Assembly (NCBI GenBank): GCA_944386965.1
Contig: CALXDE010000048.1
Span: forward strand, 1 to 7,995
Reading direction: 5' to 3'
Origin: an uncultured Oscillospiraceae bacterium
Lineage (GTDB): Bacteria; Bacillota_A; Clostridia; Oscillospirales; Oscillospiraceae
DNA length: 7,995 nt
Shown: positions 1-5,908 of the stretch, piece by piece
Layout of the letters: each line of letters opens with the position of its first letter
Numbering within the stretch: the stretch's first letter is position 1
Notes under the pieces: model-generated
What the model was told of the DNA's origin: nothing
Databases searched by the model: none
What the model saw: only the letters and a program-made list of their open reading frames with translations
Program-made: the position numbers and the translations under genes

Positions 1-185
1 TTCTGCAGGAGGAGGAATTCGTGCAGATGGTCCGCCGGTTCGGCCCCGAGCGCATCCTCTTCGGCACCGACAGCCCCTGGAGCGGCCAGCGGGAGAGCGT
101 GGAGTGGGTCCGCGCCCTGCCCCTGCCCCCGGAGGAGAAGGAGGCCATCCTTGGCGGCAACGCCCGCCGCCTGCTGGGGGCCTGA
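1..185 (+). CDS. Amidohydrolase-2 family metal-dependent hydrolase, C-terminal end (5' truncated by window)
   Basis: The reading frame starting at base 3 encodes 60 residues ending at TGA 183-185. It contains RILFGTDSPW followed by a helix-rich end with GNARRLLG. In the amidohydrolase-2 (TIM-barrel) family, the GTD/GSD segment after a hydrophobic strand carries the metal-binding aspartate at the end of the last barrel strand. The family's C-terminal helix usually carries an xNAxRLL signature, which is visible here. These enzymes hydrolyse or decarboxylate small organic substrates in the cytoplasm; the substrate cannot be judged from this fragment. Very high GC at third positions fits a GC-rich host genome. 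A strong terminator follows 24 bases after the stop, so this is the last gene of its transcript. The family call is fairly confident; the specific function is unknown. Confidence 0.8.
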   Translation, partial: LQEEEFVQMVRRFGPERILFGTDSPWSGQRESVEWVRALPLPPEEKEAILGGNARRLLGA

Positions 186-208
186 CCCCGCGGGCAGAAG
201 GACGGAAG

Positions 209-246
209 AACGGGCCCTGAGGCATCCGCTTCAGGGCCCGTTTTCA
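209..246 (+). terminator. Rho-independent terminator of the amidohydrolase gene
   Basis: A perfect 12-bp stem (arms 209-220 and 231-242) with a 10-base loop runs into a short T-run at 241-244. It lies just downstream of the plus-strand stop codon, as expected for an intrinsic terminator. Confidence 0.85.
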
Positions 247-449
247 CGCCGGCCGGGACCGCGTTCTGGTGCGAAGCCGGCAGCAGGGTCTGCTGGATCG
301 GAGAGCAGTCGGAGGGGAAAGCCAGGGCCGATGAGTCGCCTGGCGCCGCGCTCCGGCGCTCTCGAAATTGGGCATCACCTCTATGTCTGTTATCGTCCGC
401 AGGGCCTGGCCTGCACCGTCAGGCGGCAAATGCCTCCGAATAACAGAAG
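247..449. other. Gene-free GC-rich spacer
   Basis: No reading frame here has a plausible start, ribosome binding site and protein-like composition. The longest minus-strand frame (down to 244) is arginine/proline-rich and looks like an open frame produced by high GC content. The stretch marks the change from GC-rich core-like sequence to the AT-richer cluster beginning near 480. Confidence 0.5.
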
Positions 450-490
450 GGCCGCTGCCCCGGACTTCGGGGCAGCGGCCTCATGGTTTT
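450..490. terminator. Strong hairpin, probable terminator at the end of the minus-strand cluster
   Basis: A perfect 12-bp GC-rich stem (450-461 with 469-480, 7-base loop) sits 61 bases downstream of the stop of the minus-strand gene at 542-1003. On the minus strand it is preceded by an A-rich stretch and followed by a loosely T-rich one. On the plus strand the T-run (486-490) starts five bases after the stem. It may act in both directions; the orientation is uncertain. Confidence 0.55.
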
Positions 491-541
491 TCTTTGTACA
501 AGTTACTCGATCACCACACGATCTCTGCTACACTTTGGTCC

Positions 542-1003
542 TCATTGCTTTGCGGCGCGGATCTCTTCCATCATTTTAGATAGACGACTTCCTAATTCCA
601 AAGCTGAGCTTTGTAATGGTAAGGTCTGTGGAGCAACCGTTTCAAGATCCGGCTCGTACCCTTCGCTTCTTGGAAGCAGTCTCCAAAATTCAAATTTGAT
701 ATAATTGTTTTCATCGTCCCATCGAATCGTGATCAGTTTATGCTTATTGGAAAATTTCGAGTAGCTTTTGATCCCACTTGCCTTAAAATAAACCGGATTT
801 TTTAGGTCAACATCAGCTGAAGTAAAATAAGGTTCTTTTCTTATGATCTCTTTCACCCCATTCCCCAGGTCTTCTGCCGAATGACCCGGCTGCAATACAA
901 CGGGGATCCCACAGTCAACTCTCGGTCCATCATCATAAATCGTGTTCCCAATCATGATCACTGCTCCAAGGGCATCAAAGTAAACGCTGATAAAGTAGAC
1001 CAT
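542..1003 (-). CDS. Small soluble protein, candidate immunity protein of a polymorphic toxin locus
   Basis: This 153-residue protein has no signal peptide and no membrane segment. It opens with beta-rich sequence (MVYFISVYFDALGAVIMI), carries an IRWDDENNYIKFEFW strand pair in the middle, and ends in a charged helix (SRLSKMMEEIRAAK). I do not recognise the family. The start is well supported: AGAGGTG lies 5 bases before the ATG. The ATG overlaps the TAA of a short upstream coding tail (TAATG), which implies translational coupling. A small acidic cytosolic protein coupled to the end of another gene, in an AT-rich island of small genes, is the usual form of an immunity gene behind a toxin C-terminus. 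The immunity role is inferred from context only. It could equally be an unrelated accessory protein. Confidence 0.72.
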   Translation of the reverse strand: MVYFISVYFDALGAVIMIGNTIYDDGPRVDCGIPVVLQPGHSAEDLGNGVKEIIRKEPYFTSADVDLKNPVYFKASGIKSYSKFSNKHKLITIRWDDENNYIKFEFWRLLPRSEGYEPDLETVAPQTLPLQSSALELGSRLSKMMEEIRAAKQ

Positions 1004-1092
1004 TATCTCACCTCTACAATGATCAATTCCATATTTTTTCTTGCTGCATAAATGATCGCATCTGCAAATGCGCTGGACTGGTTTGTGCTTCC
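1003..1092 (-). pseudogene. 29-codon coding tail, probable remnant of a toxin C-terminus
   Basis: In the same frame as, and directly after, the stop of the 166-residue gene upstream, there is an open stretch reading GSTNQSSAFADAIIYAAR, then KNMELIIVEVR and TAA. Its last base is the first base of the next gene's ATG. A helix of the form AFxDAIxYAxxxN followed by a short hydrophobic strand at the extreme C-terminus resembles the ends of some nuclease-type polymorphic toxin domains, but no family can be assigned from 29 residues. It has no start codon of its own near the beginning, so it is probably the end of a deleted gene left attached to its coupled downstream partner. The alternative, translated readthrough of the upstream stop, seems less likely because the upstream protein appears to end naturally in APYIVRG. 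Confidence 0.4.
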
Positions 1093-1593
1093 TTACCCTC
1101 TCACGATATACGGAGCATGTATTTCCCAGCCATCCTCCAGTATTTTCGCCTTATCCCACTCCTGTTTCAGACCATGCAGTCTGTCGTTCCCATAGTATAA
1201 ATACACCTCAAAAAAAGTCGCACTTACGATCAGGATCTCCACATACTCATTTGACATAACAACAGTATAGCTTTTATCTGTTCGCTCCTCCAGGCTCTTC
1301 AATGCTTTTCGTATATCGTCAGGCAACTCAGTAGAATCAAATGTATGAACACCAAATGTATAGCGATACCAAAGGCCTGATGGGATCTTATCTGCCAACT
1401 CAGTCAGTTGAGTTAATCGTTCATGGTTTTCCAGGAAGTACTTCTCCGCCTCTTGTTCATAGGCTGGTGTCCTGTGTGCATGAATGTACTCTGGTGTCCG
1501 CATATACACGAATGGAACATACCAGCAGATGAGCATCATGATCCCACAGCAAATGAGTACGACCACATGTTTTCGCTTCACTTTGCACCCCAT
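1093..1593 (-). CDS. Membrane-anchored protein of unknown function, 166 residues
   Basis: The N-terminus is basic (KVKRKH), followed by one hydrophobic segment at about residues 8-30 (VVVLICCGIMMLICWYVPF). The remaining ~135 residues, mostly charged and aromatic, are predicted to lie outside the membrane. I do not recognise the family. Beta-rich sequence in the second half (SYTVVMSNEYVEILIVS, FFEVYLYYG) and a short WEIHAPYIVRG end suggest a compact alpha/beta domain. The ATG at 1593 lacks a good ribosome binding site. A GTG four codons later (complement 1579-1581) is preceded at suitable distance by GGGGTG and would give the more typical MKRKHVVV start. The gene sits in the same direction as its small neighbours and may share their transcript. 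A membrane-bound immunity or accessory protein is possible but unsupported by any motif. Confidence 0.72.
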   Translation of the reverse strand: MGCKVKRKHVVVLICCGIMMLICWYVPFVYMRTPEYIHAHRTPAYEQEAEKYFLENHERLTQLTELADKIPSGLWYRYTFGVHTFDSTELPDDIRKALKSLEERTDKSYTVVMSNEYVEILIVSATFFEVYLYYGNDRLHGLKQEWDKAKILEDGWEIHAPYIVRG

Positions 1594-1722
1594 CTTTCAT
1601 CAACTCAACGGAAGAAAGCTTGCGATCCTTCTGTAAAGAGTCCATCAGCGGCTCGAAGGTCCCGGTGGTGTAGTCCACCACGAACTGCTTGACCACCGTG
1701 CTGGTCTTACCATAGCCGTGTC
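1570..1722 (-). pseudogene. Unclassified coding scrap upstream of the membrane-anchored gene
   Basis: On the minus strand this stretch reads, in one frame, GYGKTSTVVKQFVVDYTTG followed by TFEPLMDSLQKDRKLSS. Composition and codon use are protein-like, and the opposite strand is interrupted by stops. The sequence loses coherence on both sides: upstream it fades into a TGA-interrupted frame, and downstream it overlaps the start of the next gene in another frame. It is best read as the surviving piece of a disrupted gene. The GYGKT string superficially resembles a P-loop, but the first glycine of the Walker A pattern is absent. Confidence 0.3.
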
Positions 1723-1860
1723 GGTTCCCATGTGGGCATCGTGGGCGGCTGGGACAAGGATACCGTGAAATTTGTTGCGTTCTATGGTTTCAAGGAATAT
1801 GTATCCCAGGGATTTCCATGTCCTCCCAGTCAGTTAGCTGCGAGTCCTCCTCTTCTTTGT

Positions 1861-2010
1861 TTAGATGATAAAGAATATAAGTTGTTCTAACAGTAGATCT
1901 GCATGACTTCCACTGTCATCAAATAGCATGTGCGCTCCTCCTGCTATTTGGCATGAACAAGATGTAGTAACAAGAAACGCCAAATAGAGCATTATAATAG
2001 TATTTCGCAA
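1861..2010 (-). CDS. Small lipoprotein-like ORF, TTG start, possibly frameshifted
   Basis: An open frame of 49 codons begins at a TTG preceded by GGAGGG at good distance, just after the stop of the 66-residue gene. The product starts RNTIIMLYLAFLVTTSC: a short charged tip, a hydrophobic core and a cysteine, in the style of a lipoprotein signal peptide, though TTSC is a poor lipobox. The frame ends at TAA 1861-1863. In the neighbouring frame the sequence continues in protein-like form (YHLNKEEEDSQLTDWEDMEI) to a TGA at 1790-1792. A one-base indel near 1862-1880 would join the two into a peptide of about 75 residues. No family is recognised. This may be a decayed gene. Confidence 0.3.
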   Translation of the reverse strand: MRNTIIMLYLAFLVTTSCSCQIAGGAHMLFDDSGSHADLLLEQLIFFII

Positions 2011-2024
2011 GTTGACGCCCTCCG

Positions 2025-2225
2025 TTAAGATCCAGCATCAGTATTTACTACATCGCTGTAAATCAAGTCCCCGTCTATTTTTTCCTTTTTCAGTGCGGCA
2101 AAAAACTTATGTGAGATCAGGATATCTGACCCATTGCTCTCATATGGGATATGTCCCAGATGCAGAATATCCAAAGCCCGTTTTCCTGTCTTTTGATTGA
2201 ATGAAAAGCGATGCACGATGTACAT
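2025..2225 (-). CDS. Hypothetical 66-residue protein
   Basis: The ATG is preceded by GAGGTG with a 4-base spacer, a good ribosome binding site. The protein has no signal peptide or membrane segment. It reads as a small alpha/beta peptide with a central ISHKFFAALKKEKIDGDLIY helix-strand unit. This unit recalls the N-terminal parts of some immunity proteins, in which a short 'sekfkevLkk..i.g' segment is common, but the match is too weak for a family call. It lies 62 bases downstream of the GLUG gene in the same direction, and is followed 14 bases later by the TTG of the lipoprotein-like ORF. An operon is therefore plausible. It may be intact or the N-terminal piece of a longer protein. Confidence 0.55.
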   Translation of the reverse strand: MYIVHRFSFNQKTGKRALDILHLGHIPYESNGSDILISHKFFAALKKEKIDGDLIYSDVVNTDAGS

Positions 2226-2287
2226 TTTTCACCTCATGATGATCTCATGAACAAGCCTAAGCGGATCCCATATGGGTAGTACATCCC

Positions 2288-2941
2288 CTACTTTTTAAAG
2301 CGGAGCCGCGGCCAGCCGTTCTCTCCCATCTCCCAGGTCCTTTCAAAGTCCCAGCCCAACGCCTGATAAAGCTCAATATCATGCAGTTGTTCCTCCGAGA
2401 CCGAGGTCCCATCCCGCAAACTGCCCTCCACGATTTGGACTGCTCCGCTGCCGCTGGACAAGGTACAGGTCCCCAGGCTCAGATTCGTGTTCTCACTGGC
2501 ATGGGGGCTCAACTTGTAGTCATAGTTCTGTATCCGGCCAACACAGCTCGCCCAGCAATTTTTTATATACGAGTAGTTGTCCCCTGTATCCTCGCCCTCC
2601 TCGGTGAGGAATGTCACATAGGCGTCATGCTGGTATACAGCCGGCCGGTCCTCCAAAACAGAGATGAAGCCAGCCGCGCAGACGCTGCTTCTGACCCTTC
2701 CCAGTTGCCCCCGCACCAGGATCCCGGCAGCGGACATGCCGGTGTTTATCGTTCCCCGATATAGACACCGGTCGATCCATGCGCACCGTGCCGCGATCCC
2801 CGCGCTCCCTGAACGGTGCGCCTGGCATCGGATGTCCGCAAGAACGCAGCAGTCCTGGATCCGGTTTACAAAGGGGGATCCCGAAGAGAGCCGGCCATCG
2901 CCTAAAATGCCGCCGGCGCTTGCATCGCCGCCGGTGATCCC
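2288..2941 (-). pseudogene. GLUG-repeat beta-helix protein, C-terminal part in the -1 frame
   Basis: Immediately after the G-run, the -1 frame continues the repeat style with GITGGDASAGGILGDGR and stays open for ~217 codons to TAG 2288-2290. It includes further short hydrophobic-cysteine strands (INTGMSAAGILVRG) and the ending typical of GLUG proteins, YQALGWDFERTWEMGENGWP. This ending is the LGWDF...W...G.P pattern that closes many of these repeats. Joined to the upstream part it gives a protein of 483 residues. An ATG at complement 2735-2737 could start a 149-residue piece, but no convincing ribosome binding site precedes it. Loss of one G, sequencing error, phase variation or programmed slippage are all possible explanations for the break. 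Confidence 0.65.
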
Positions 2942-3738
2942 CCCACGAACTGGCAGCTCCGCACCAGCGCCCGCTCCGCGAAGCCGATCAGTCCGCCGCA
3001 GATGATCGGCCCAAAGATCTCTCCCTCCACCAGACAGTTTTCTACGGTCGCCCCCTCACAGATCCCCAACAGGCCGCCGACCGACAGGTTGACCTCTTCT
3101 CCCTGGATGACACAGTTTCGCAGGCAGAGGTCATGGATCACCGCTGTCGCGCCGGCGGACCCGAACAGCCCCAACTCCACCGGCTTTGGCTGATAGACTG
3201 AAAGGCCGGAGATCTCGTGCCCGCCGCCGTCCAGCTCTCCCATGAATCCGAAGTCTATCAGATAGCTCAGCTTTTCCCACTGATCTTCCAGGGGGATATC
3301 GGGATCGATCTCCTGCTCTTTACAGGAGTATCTCCCGATGGGGACCCAGGACAGTCCCTCCATCTCAGCGGCGAGATCCAGATCTGCTGTGAGCCGATAG
3401 TGGGCGCTCATGTTCTGGCGGATCCCATTGAGCTGCGCGCAGTTTGAGATCAGATAGGGGTGTTCCGCGCTGCCGTCTCCACCGTCAAACCCAAGGAACG
3501 GCTTCAAGTGACACACCGTAAAGGTGGTCTCCGCCGTCTCCTCCCGGCTCTTGAGCCGCACGCAGTATCTCCCGTTCTTGGTGACCTTGATCTTTTGGCT
3601 CTCTGCATTTTTCAGCCCCTCTGGATATTCGTCTTCCCTGCACCACTGGATGCTCTGGAGCACCTGGTCACTGAACACCCGGATGGTGCAGCTGCCTGCG
3701 CCGCTGTTCATATTGGATGGAACAAAATGATACCGCAT
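2902..3738 (-). CDS. GLUG-repeat beta-helix protein, N-terminal part before a frameshift
   Basis: These 278 codons encode two regions. Residues ~15-75 form an Ig-like beta domain (KVTKNGRYCVRLKSREE, ending in FTV). From ~80 there is a beta-helix region of the type found in GLUG-motif surface proteins: DGSAEHPYLIS, AHYRLTADLDL, WVPIG, GELDGGGHEISGLSVY, GLFGSAG, then GGLLGICEGATVENCLVEGE and CGGLIGF. Such proteins are usually exported adhesin-like repeats. No signal peptide is visible, so the true N-terminus may be missing or export may be unconventional. The last ~12 residues (SPAAMQAPAAF) are out of character and follow a run of six G (complement 2939-2944). The GLUG pattern continues in the -1 frame there. 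The ATG at 3738 has only a weak AGGCGGG-type ribosome binding site. The open frame reaches back to the recombinase stop 15 bases upstream, and both lie in the same frame. Confidence 0.7.
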   Translation of the reverse strand: MRYHFVPSNMNSGAGSCTIRVFSDQVLQSIQWCREDEYPEGLKNAESQKIKVTKNGRYCVRLKSREETAETTFTVCHLKPFLGFDGGDGSAEHPYLISNCAQLNGIRQNMSAHYRLTADLDLAAEMEGLSWVPIGRYSCKEQEIDPDIPLEDQWEKLSYLIDFGFMGELDGGGHEISGLSVYQPKPVELGLFGSAGATAVIHDLCLRNCVIQGEEVNLSVGGLLGICEGATVENCLVEGEIFGPIICGGLIGFAERALVRSCQFVGGSPAAMQAPAAF

Positions 3739-3753
3739 CCACTTTCCCGCCTT

Positions 3754-5388
3754 TCAGCCTGATTTTCCAGGACAGTTCTCCGCGCCGTAGCCGTGGGTGG
3801 CGTGCCGCTTCACCAGGCCCGGCTCCCGCTTTTTGGGCGGGAGCCGCCCAGAACAGGGAAGGGGGCTTTTTATCACTTTTGCCATGCAAAAAGGCCTTGA
3901 AACTCTCGTTTCAAGGCCTTTTCGTGGTGGACAGCCGCCGGACAAATCCGAATCATTCGCCTCTTTCAGCGGGACCGTTTCTTGTCCGTCCTTGTAATTG
4001 AAAATCAGCAGAATCTTATCGTCGTACACATAGACCGCATTGACAAAGCTATCAATAAGCCGCTGCCGGTGTTCCTCCTTGGTGGTGTCCAGTTCCCGGA
4101 ATCGGCAAATCCAGAAGCGGACCTCCTCCTCTGTCATGCGGGGCTTGGCGATTTGCTCTTGGAGGATGCGGACTGTCAACTCCTCTTTTGCCTCCTCCAG
4201 TTCGTCCAGCCTCTGCTTGGTGGAGGCGGTGAAGATGCCCTGTTGAATGGCGTTGAGCAGGTTTTCAATGCCCCGCTCCGTCTGCGCCAGCTGGTTCTGC
4301 AAGGCGGGCAGGTCAGTGTTCTCCCGGTCCTGTGCTTGGACTACCAGCGCCGCCACATCGCTTACAACGGCGTCGTTGAGAATCATCCGCATCGTATGCT
4401 CCACCACGAGGTCCTCTATCCACTGTTTGCGGACCGCTTTCTTGTCGCACCCGGTTTTCCGCTTGGCGCTTCCGCACTTGTAATAGTAGTGCTTCACGCC
4501 CGCCCGGCTGGTGCCGCACTCGCCAATCATCATGCGCCCGCACTTGCCGCAAAACAGCTTGGTGGTGAGCAGATACCGCTCCTCGGCCTTGGCCGCCGCC
4601 GGGGCGCGCTTGTTCTTCTCCATGCGCCTCTGCACCCGGTCAAACAGGTCTTGGGGGACGATGGCCGGGACGCCGCCGGGGATAACGACATCTTGGTATT
4701 GATATTCTCCGATGTATTTCCGATTCTTCAACAAAGCACTGAAACTGTTCAGGCGGAACGGCTTGCCCCGCCTCGTCCGAAGCCCCCGCCCGTTCAGGTC
4801 GTCCACGATGGAGCGCACGGTCTCCCCGTCGGCGTAGCGGGTGAAAATCTCCACCACCAGAGGGGCGGTCAAGGGGTCTATCTCCAATTTCTGCGTCTGG
4901 TGGTTCAGCACATAGCCCAGAGGAATCCCCCCGCCGTTGTTCTTCCCCTTGAGGGCATTTTCTTTCTGCCCCCGGTGTATCTTCTCGGACAGTTCCACGC
5001 TGTAAAACTCGGCGTAGCCCTCCAACAGCGATTCCAATAAAATGCCCGTGCTGTCCTCGGCAATGGCCTCTTTAGCGGACACCACCTTGACGCCGTTCTT
5101 CTTCAAAATCGCTTTGTAGTGGGCGCTGTCGTAGCGGTTGCGGGCAAAGCGGTCCAGCTTCCACACCAGCACCACATCGAACAGGCCCCCGGCGCTGTCC
5201 CGAATCATCCGTTGAAATTCGGGGCGGTTGTCGGTCTTGGCGGAGAGGGCGCGGTCTATGTAGCAGGACAATACCTTGAGGCCGTTGCGCTCGGCGTATT
5301 CTTCACACTCCCGAATCTGCCCCTCGATGCTTTCCTCTCTCTGGTTGTCGCTGGAATATCTTGCGTAAATGACGGCTTTCACTGTCAT
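3754..5388 (-). CDS. Large serine recombinase (site-specific integrase/transposase)
   Basis: This 544-residue enzyme cuts and rejoins DNA at paired attachment sites through a serine-DNA intermediate and moves the element carrying it. Residues 1-150 form the resolvase domain: YARYSSDNQREESIEGQ with predicted catalytic Ser12 and Arg10, plus the KLDRFARNR active-site segment near 77-85. Residues ~153-260 form the recombinase DNA-binding domain (GIPLGYV, the VRSIVDDLNGRGLRTRRGKPF segment, NRKYIGEY). Residues ~272-330 form a zinc ribbon with Cys280, Cys283, Cys305 and Cys314. A coiled-coil-rich region spans ~360-420, followed by the VYVYDDKILLIFNYKDG strand pair. The last ~55 residues, after SDLSGGCPP, are encoded across a terminator hairpin and look like accidental extension. 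AAGGAG lies only 3 bases from the ATG but 9 from the GTG at complement 5380-5382, so the GTG (V3) may be the real start. Family assignment is secure; the target site is unknown. Confidence 0.93.
   Translation of the reverse strand: MTVKAVIYARYSSDNQREESIEGQIRECEEYAERNGLKVLSCYIDRALSAKTDNRPEFQRMIRDSAGGLFDVVLVWKLDRFARNRYDSAHYKAILKKNGVKVVSAKEAIAEDSTGILLESLLEGYAEFYSVELSEKIHRGQKENALKGKNNGGGIPLGYVLNHQTQKLEIDPLTAPLVVEIFTRYADGETVRSIVDDLNGRGLRTRRGKPFRLNSFSALLKNRKYIGEYQYQDVVIPGGVPAIVPQDLFDRVQRRMEKNKRAPAAAKAEERYLLTTKLFCGKCGRMMIGECGTSRAGVKHYYYKCGSAKRKTGCDKKAVRKQWIEDLVVEHTMRMILNDAVVSDVAALVVQAQDRENTDLPALQNQLAQTERGIENLLNAIQQGIFTASTKQRLDELEEAKEELTVRILQEQIAKPRMTEEEVRFWICRFRELDTTKEEHRQRLIDSFVNAVYVYDDKILLIFNYKDGQETVPLKEANDSDLSGGCPPRKGLETRVSRPFCMAKVIKSPLPCSGRLPPKKREPGLVKRHATHGYGAENCPGKSG
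3889..3922. terminator. Perfect 15-bp hairpin, bidirectional terminator inside the recombinase 3' end
   Basis: Arms 3889-3903 and 3908-3922 are perfectly complementary with a TCTC loop, starting with A-run and ending with T-run on either strand (AAAAGGCC ... GGCCTTTT). This is the standard form of a bidirectional intrinsic terminator. It lies within the recombinase open frame, about 150 bases before the annotated stop, so most transcripts should end before that stop. This suggests that the ancestral recombinase ended just upstream, near codon 488. Confidence 0.75.
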
Positions 5389-5432
5389 GCACTCCTTTCA
5401 GTCAAAAGATGGGCGGTCTTGCCGCCGCATGG

Positions 5433-5562
5433 ATGGGGCGTCCCCTTGGTGACCTATCATCAGAAATCCCCCGGCGGTCAAGGCCCGATGAAATCGGCGA
5501 AGTTCAGCCTTGACAGTCGGGGGATTTCTGATATGCTCCACGGGGACGGGACGCCCATTTTT
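5433..5562. repeat. Long nested inverted repeat upstream of the recombinase
   Basis: Several stems nest inside one another. The outer interrupted stem pairs 5433-5445 with 5542-5558. A perfect stem pairs 5459-5473 with 5518-5532. An inner 8-bp stem pairs 5477-5484 with 5507-5514, and a terminal hairpin pairs 5485-5489 with 5493-5497. On the plus strand it ends in five T (5558-5562), as a very large terminator would. It lies in the 190-base gap between the recombinase start and a plus-strand promoter. It could be a transcription barrier between divergent units, a leader structure controlling the recombinase, or a DNA hairpin used in element transfer or recombination. The structure is directly visible; its role is not. 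Confidence 0.75.
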
Positions 5563-5579
5563 CCCCAACTTGCTGTGTA

Positions 5580-5609
5580 TTGACTGTGAAATGACGAGTA
5601 TGCTATGAT
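5580..5609 (+). promoter_or_regulatory. Sigma-70/SigA-type promoter
   Basis: TTGACT (5580-5585) and TATGAT (5604-5609) are separated by 18 bases. Both are close to consensus, and the promoter points at the small ORF that opens at 5620. Confidence 0.7.
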
Positions 5610-5619
5610 TTTGTTATAA

Positions 5620-5856
5620 AAAGCGACCATAGAGAAAGAGAACCGCCGCGCCTATTCGCTTGCAGCGGAGGCGGCCTTTTTGAAAGAACCGCGTTTATAT
5701 TCCGGAATTCCCCGCCATGTGCTGGAATCCTTTGCCCGGTGCCTGCCGGCCGACATTCGGACGTTCTACGTAAGTGAGGAGGGACAGCGGGAGTTTGTGG
5801 AGTGGAAAAAGAAACAACGGGAACAGAGAGGGAATGGCTCAAACGAGGCCCGGTAA
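5620..5856 (+). pseudogene. Small mobile-element-type protein, apparently lacking its start codon
   Basis: An open frame of 78 codons runs from just after TAA 5617-5619 to TAA 5854-5856. It reads ENRRAYSLAAEAAFLKEP, GIPRHVLESFARCLPADIRTF, then an EEGQREFVEW end with a charged tail. Composition is clearly protein-like, with amphipathic helices, and the style matches small hypothetical proteins accompanying clostridial conjugative and transposable elements; no function is known to me. The frame has no ATG. The only candidates are a TTG at 5680-5682 preceded by GCGGAGGCGG, or a rare ATA start near 5629. The promoter abuts the ORF with no room for a leader and ribosome binding site, so a 5' deletion is likely. 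A good terminator follows 5 bases after the stop. Confidence 0.55.
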
Positions 5857-5861
5857 AAAGG

Positions 5862-5895
5862 AAGCCCCCGTGTATCAGATGATACACGGGGGCTT
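5862..5895. terminator. Shared bidirectional terminator between converging genes
   Basis: A 16-bp perfect stem (5862-5877 with 5880-5895) has a minimal loop. The plus-strand ORF ends 5 bases to its left and the minus-strand SLH gene ends 13 bases to its right, so one hairpin can stop both transcripts. On the minus strand it runs into CTTCCTTTTTA, a good U-tract; on the plus strand the trailing sequence is TTCCGCTTTTC, which is weaker. Confidence 0.85.
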
Positions 5896-5908
5896 TCCGC
5901 TTTTCGTT

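Noticed and set aside
244..429. Minus-strand open frame of 61 codons
   Set aside because: Arginine/proline-rich shadow-like composition, and it ends inside the amidohydrolase terminator.
2267..2276. CCCATATGGG palindrome plus two TCATGA palindromes between the GLUG gene and the 66-residue gene
   Set aside because: Short palindromes like these are common; no promoter elements are adjacent to support an operator.
3982..5040. Long plus-strand open frame (352 codons) opposite the recombinase
   Set aside because: It is antisense to a recombinase with all expected domains; its leucine/valine/histidine-rich product is the usual shadow of a GC-rich gene and no ribosome binding site precedes it.
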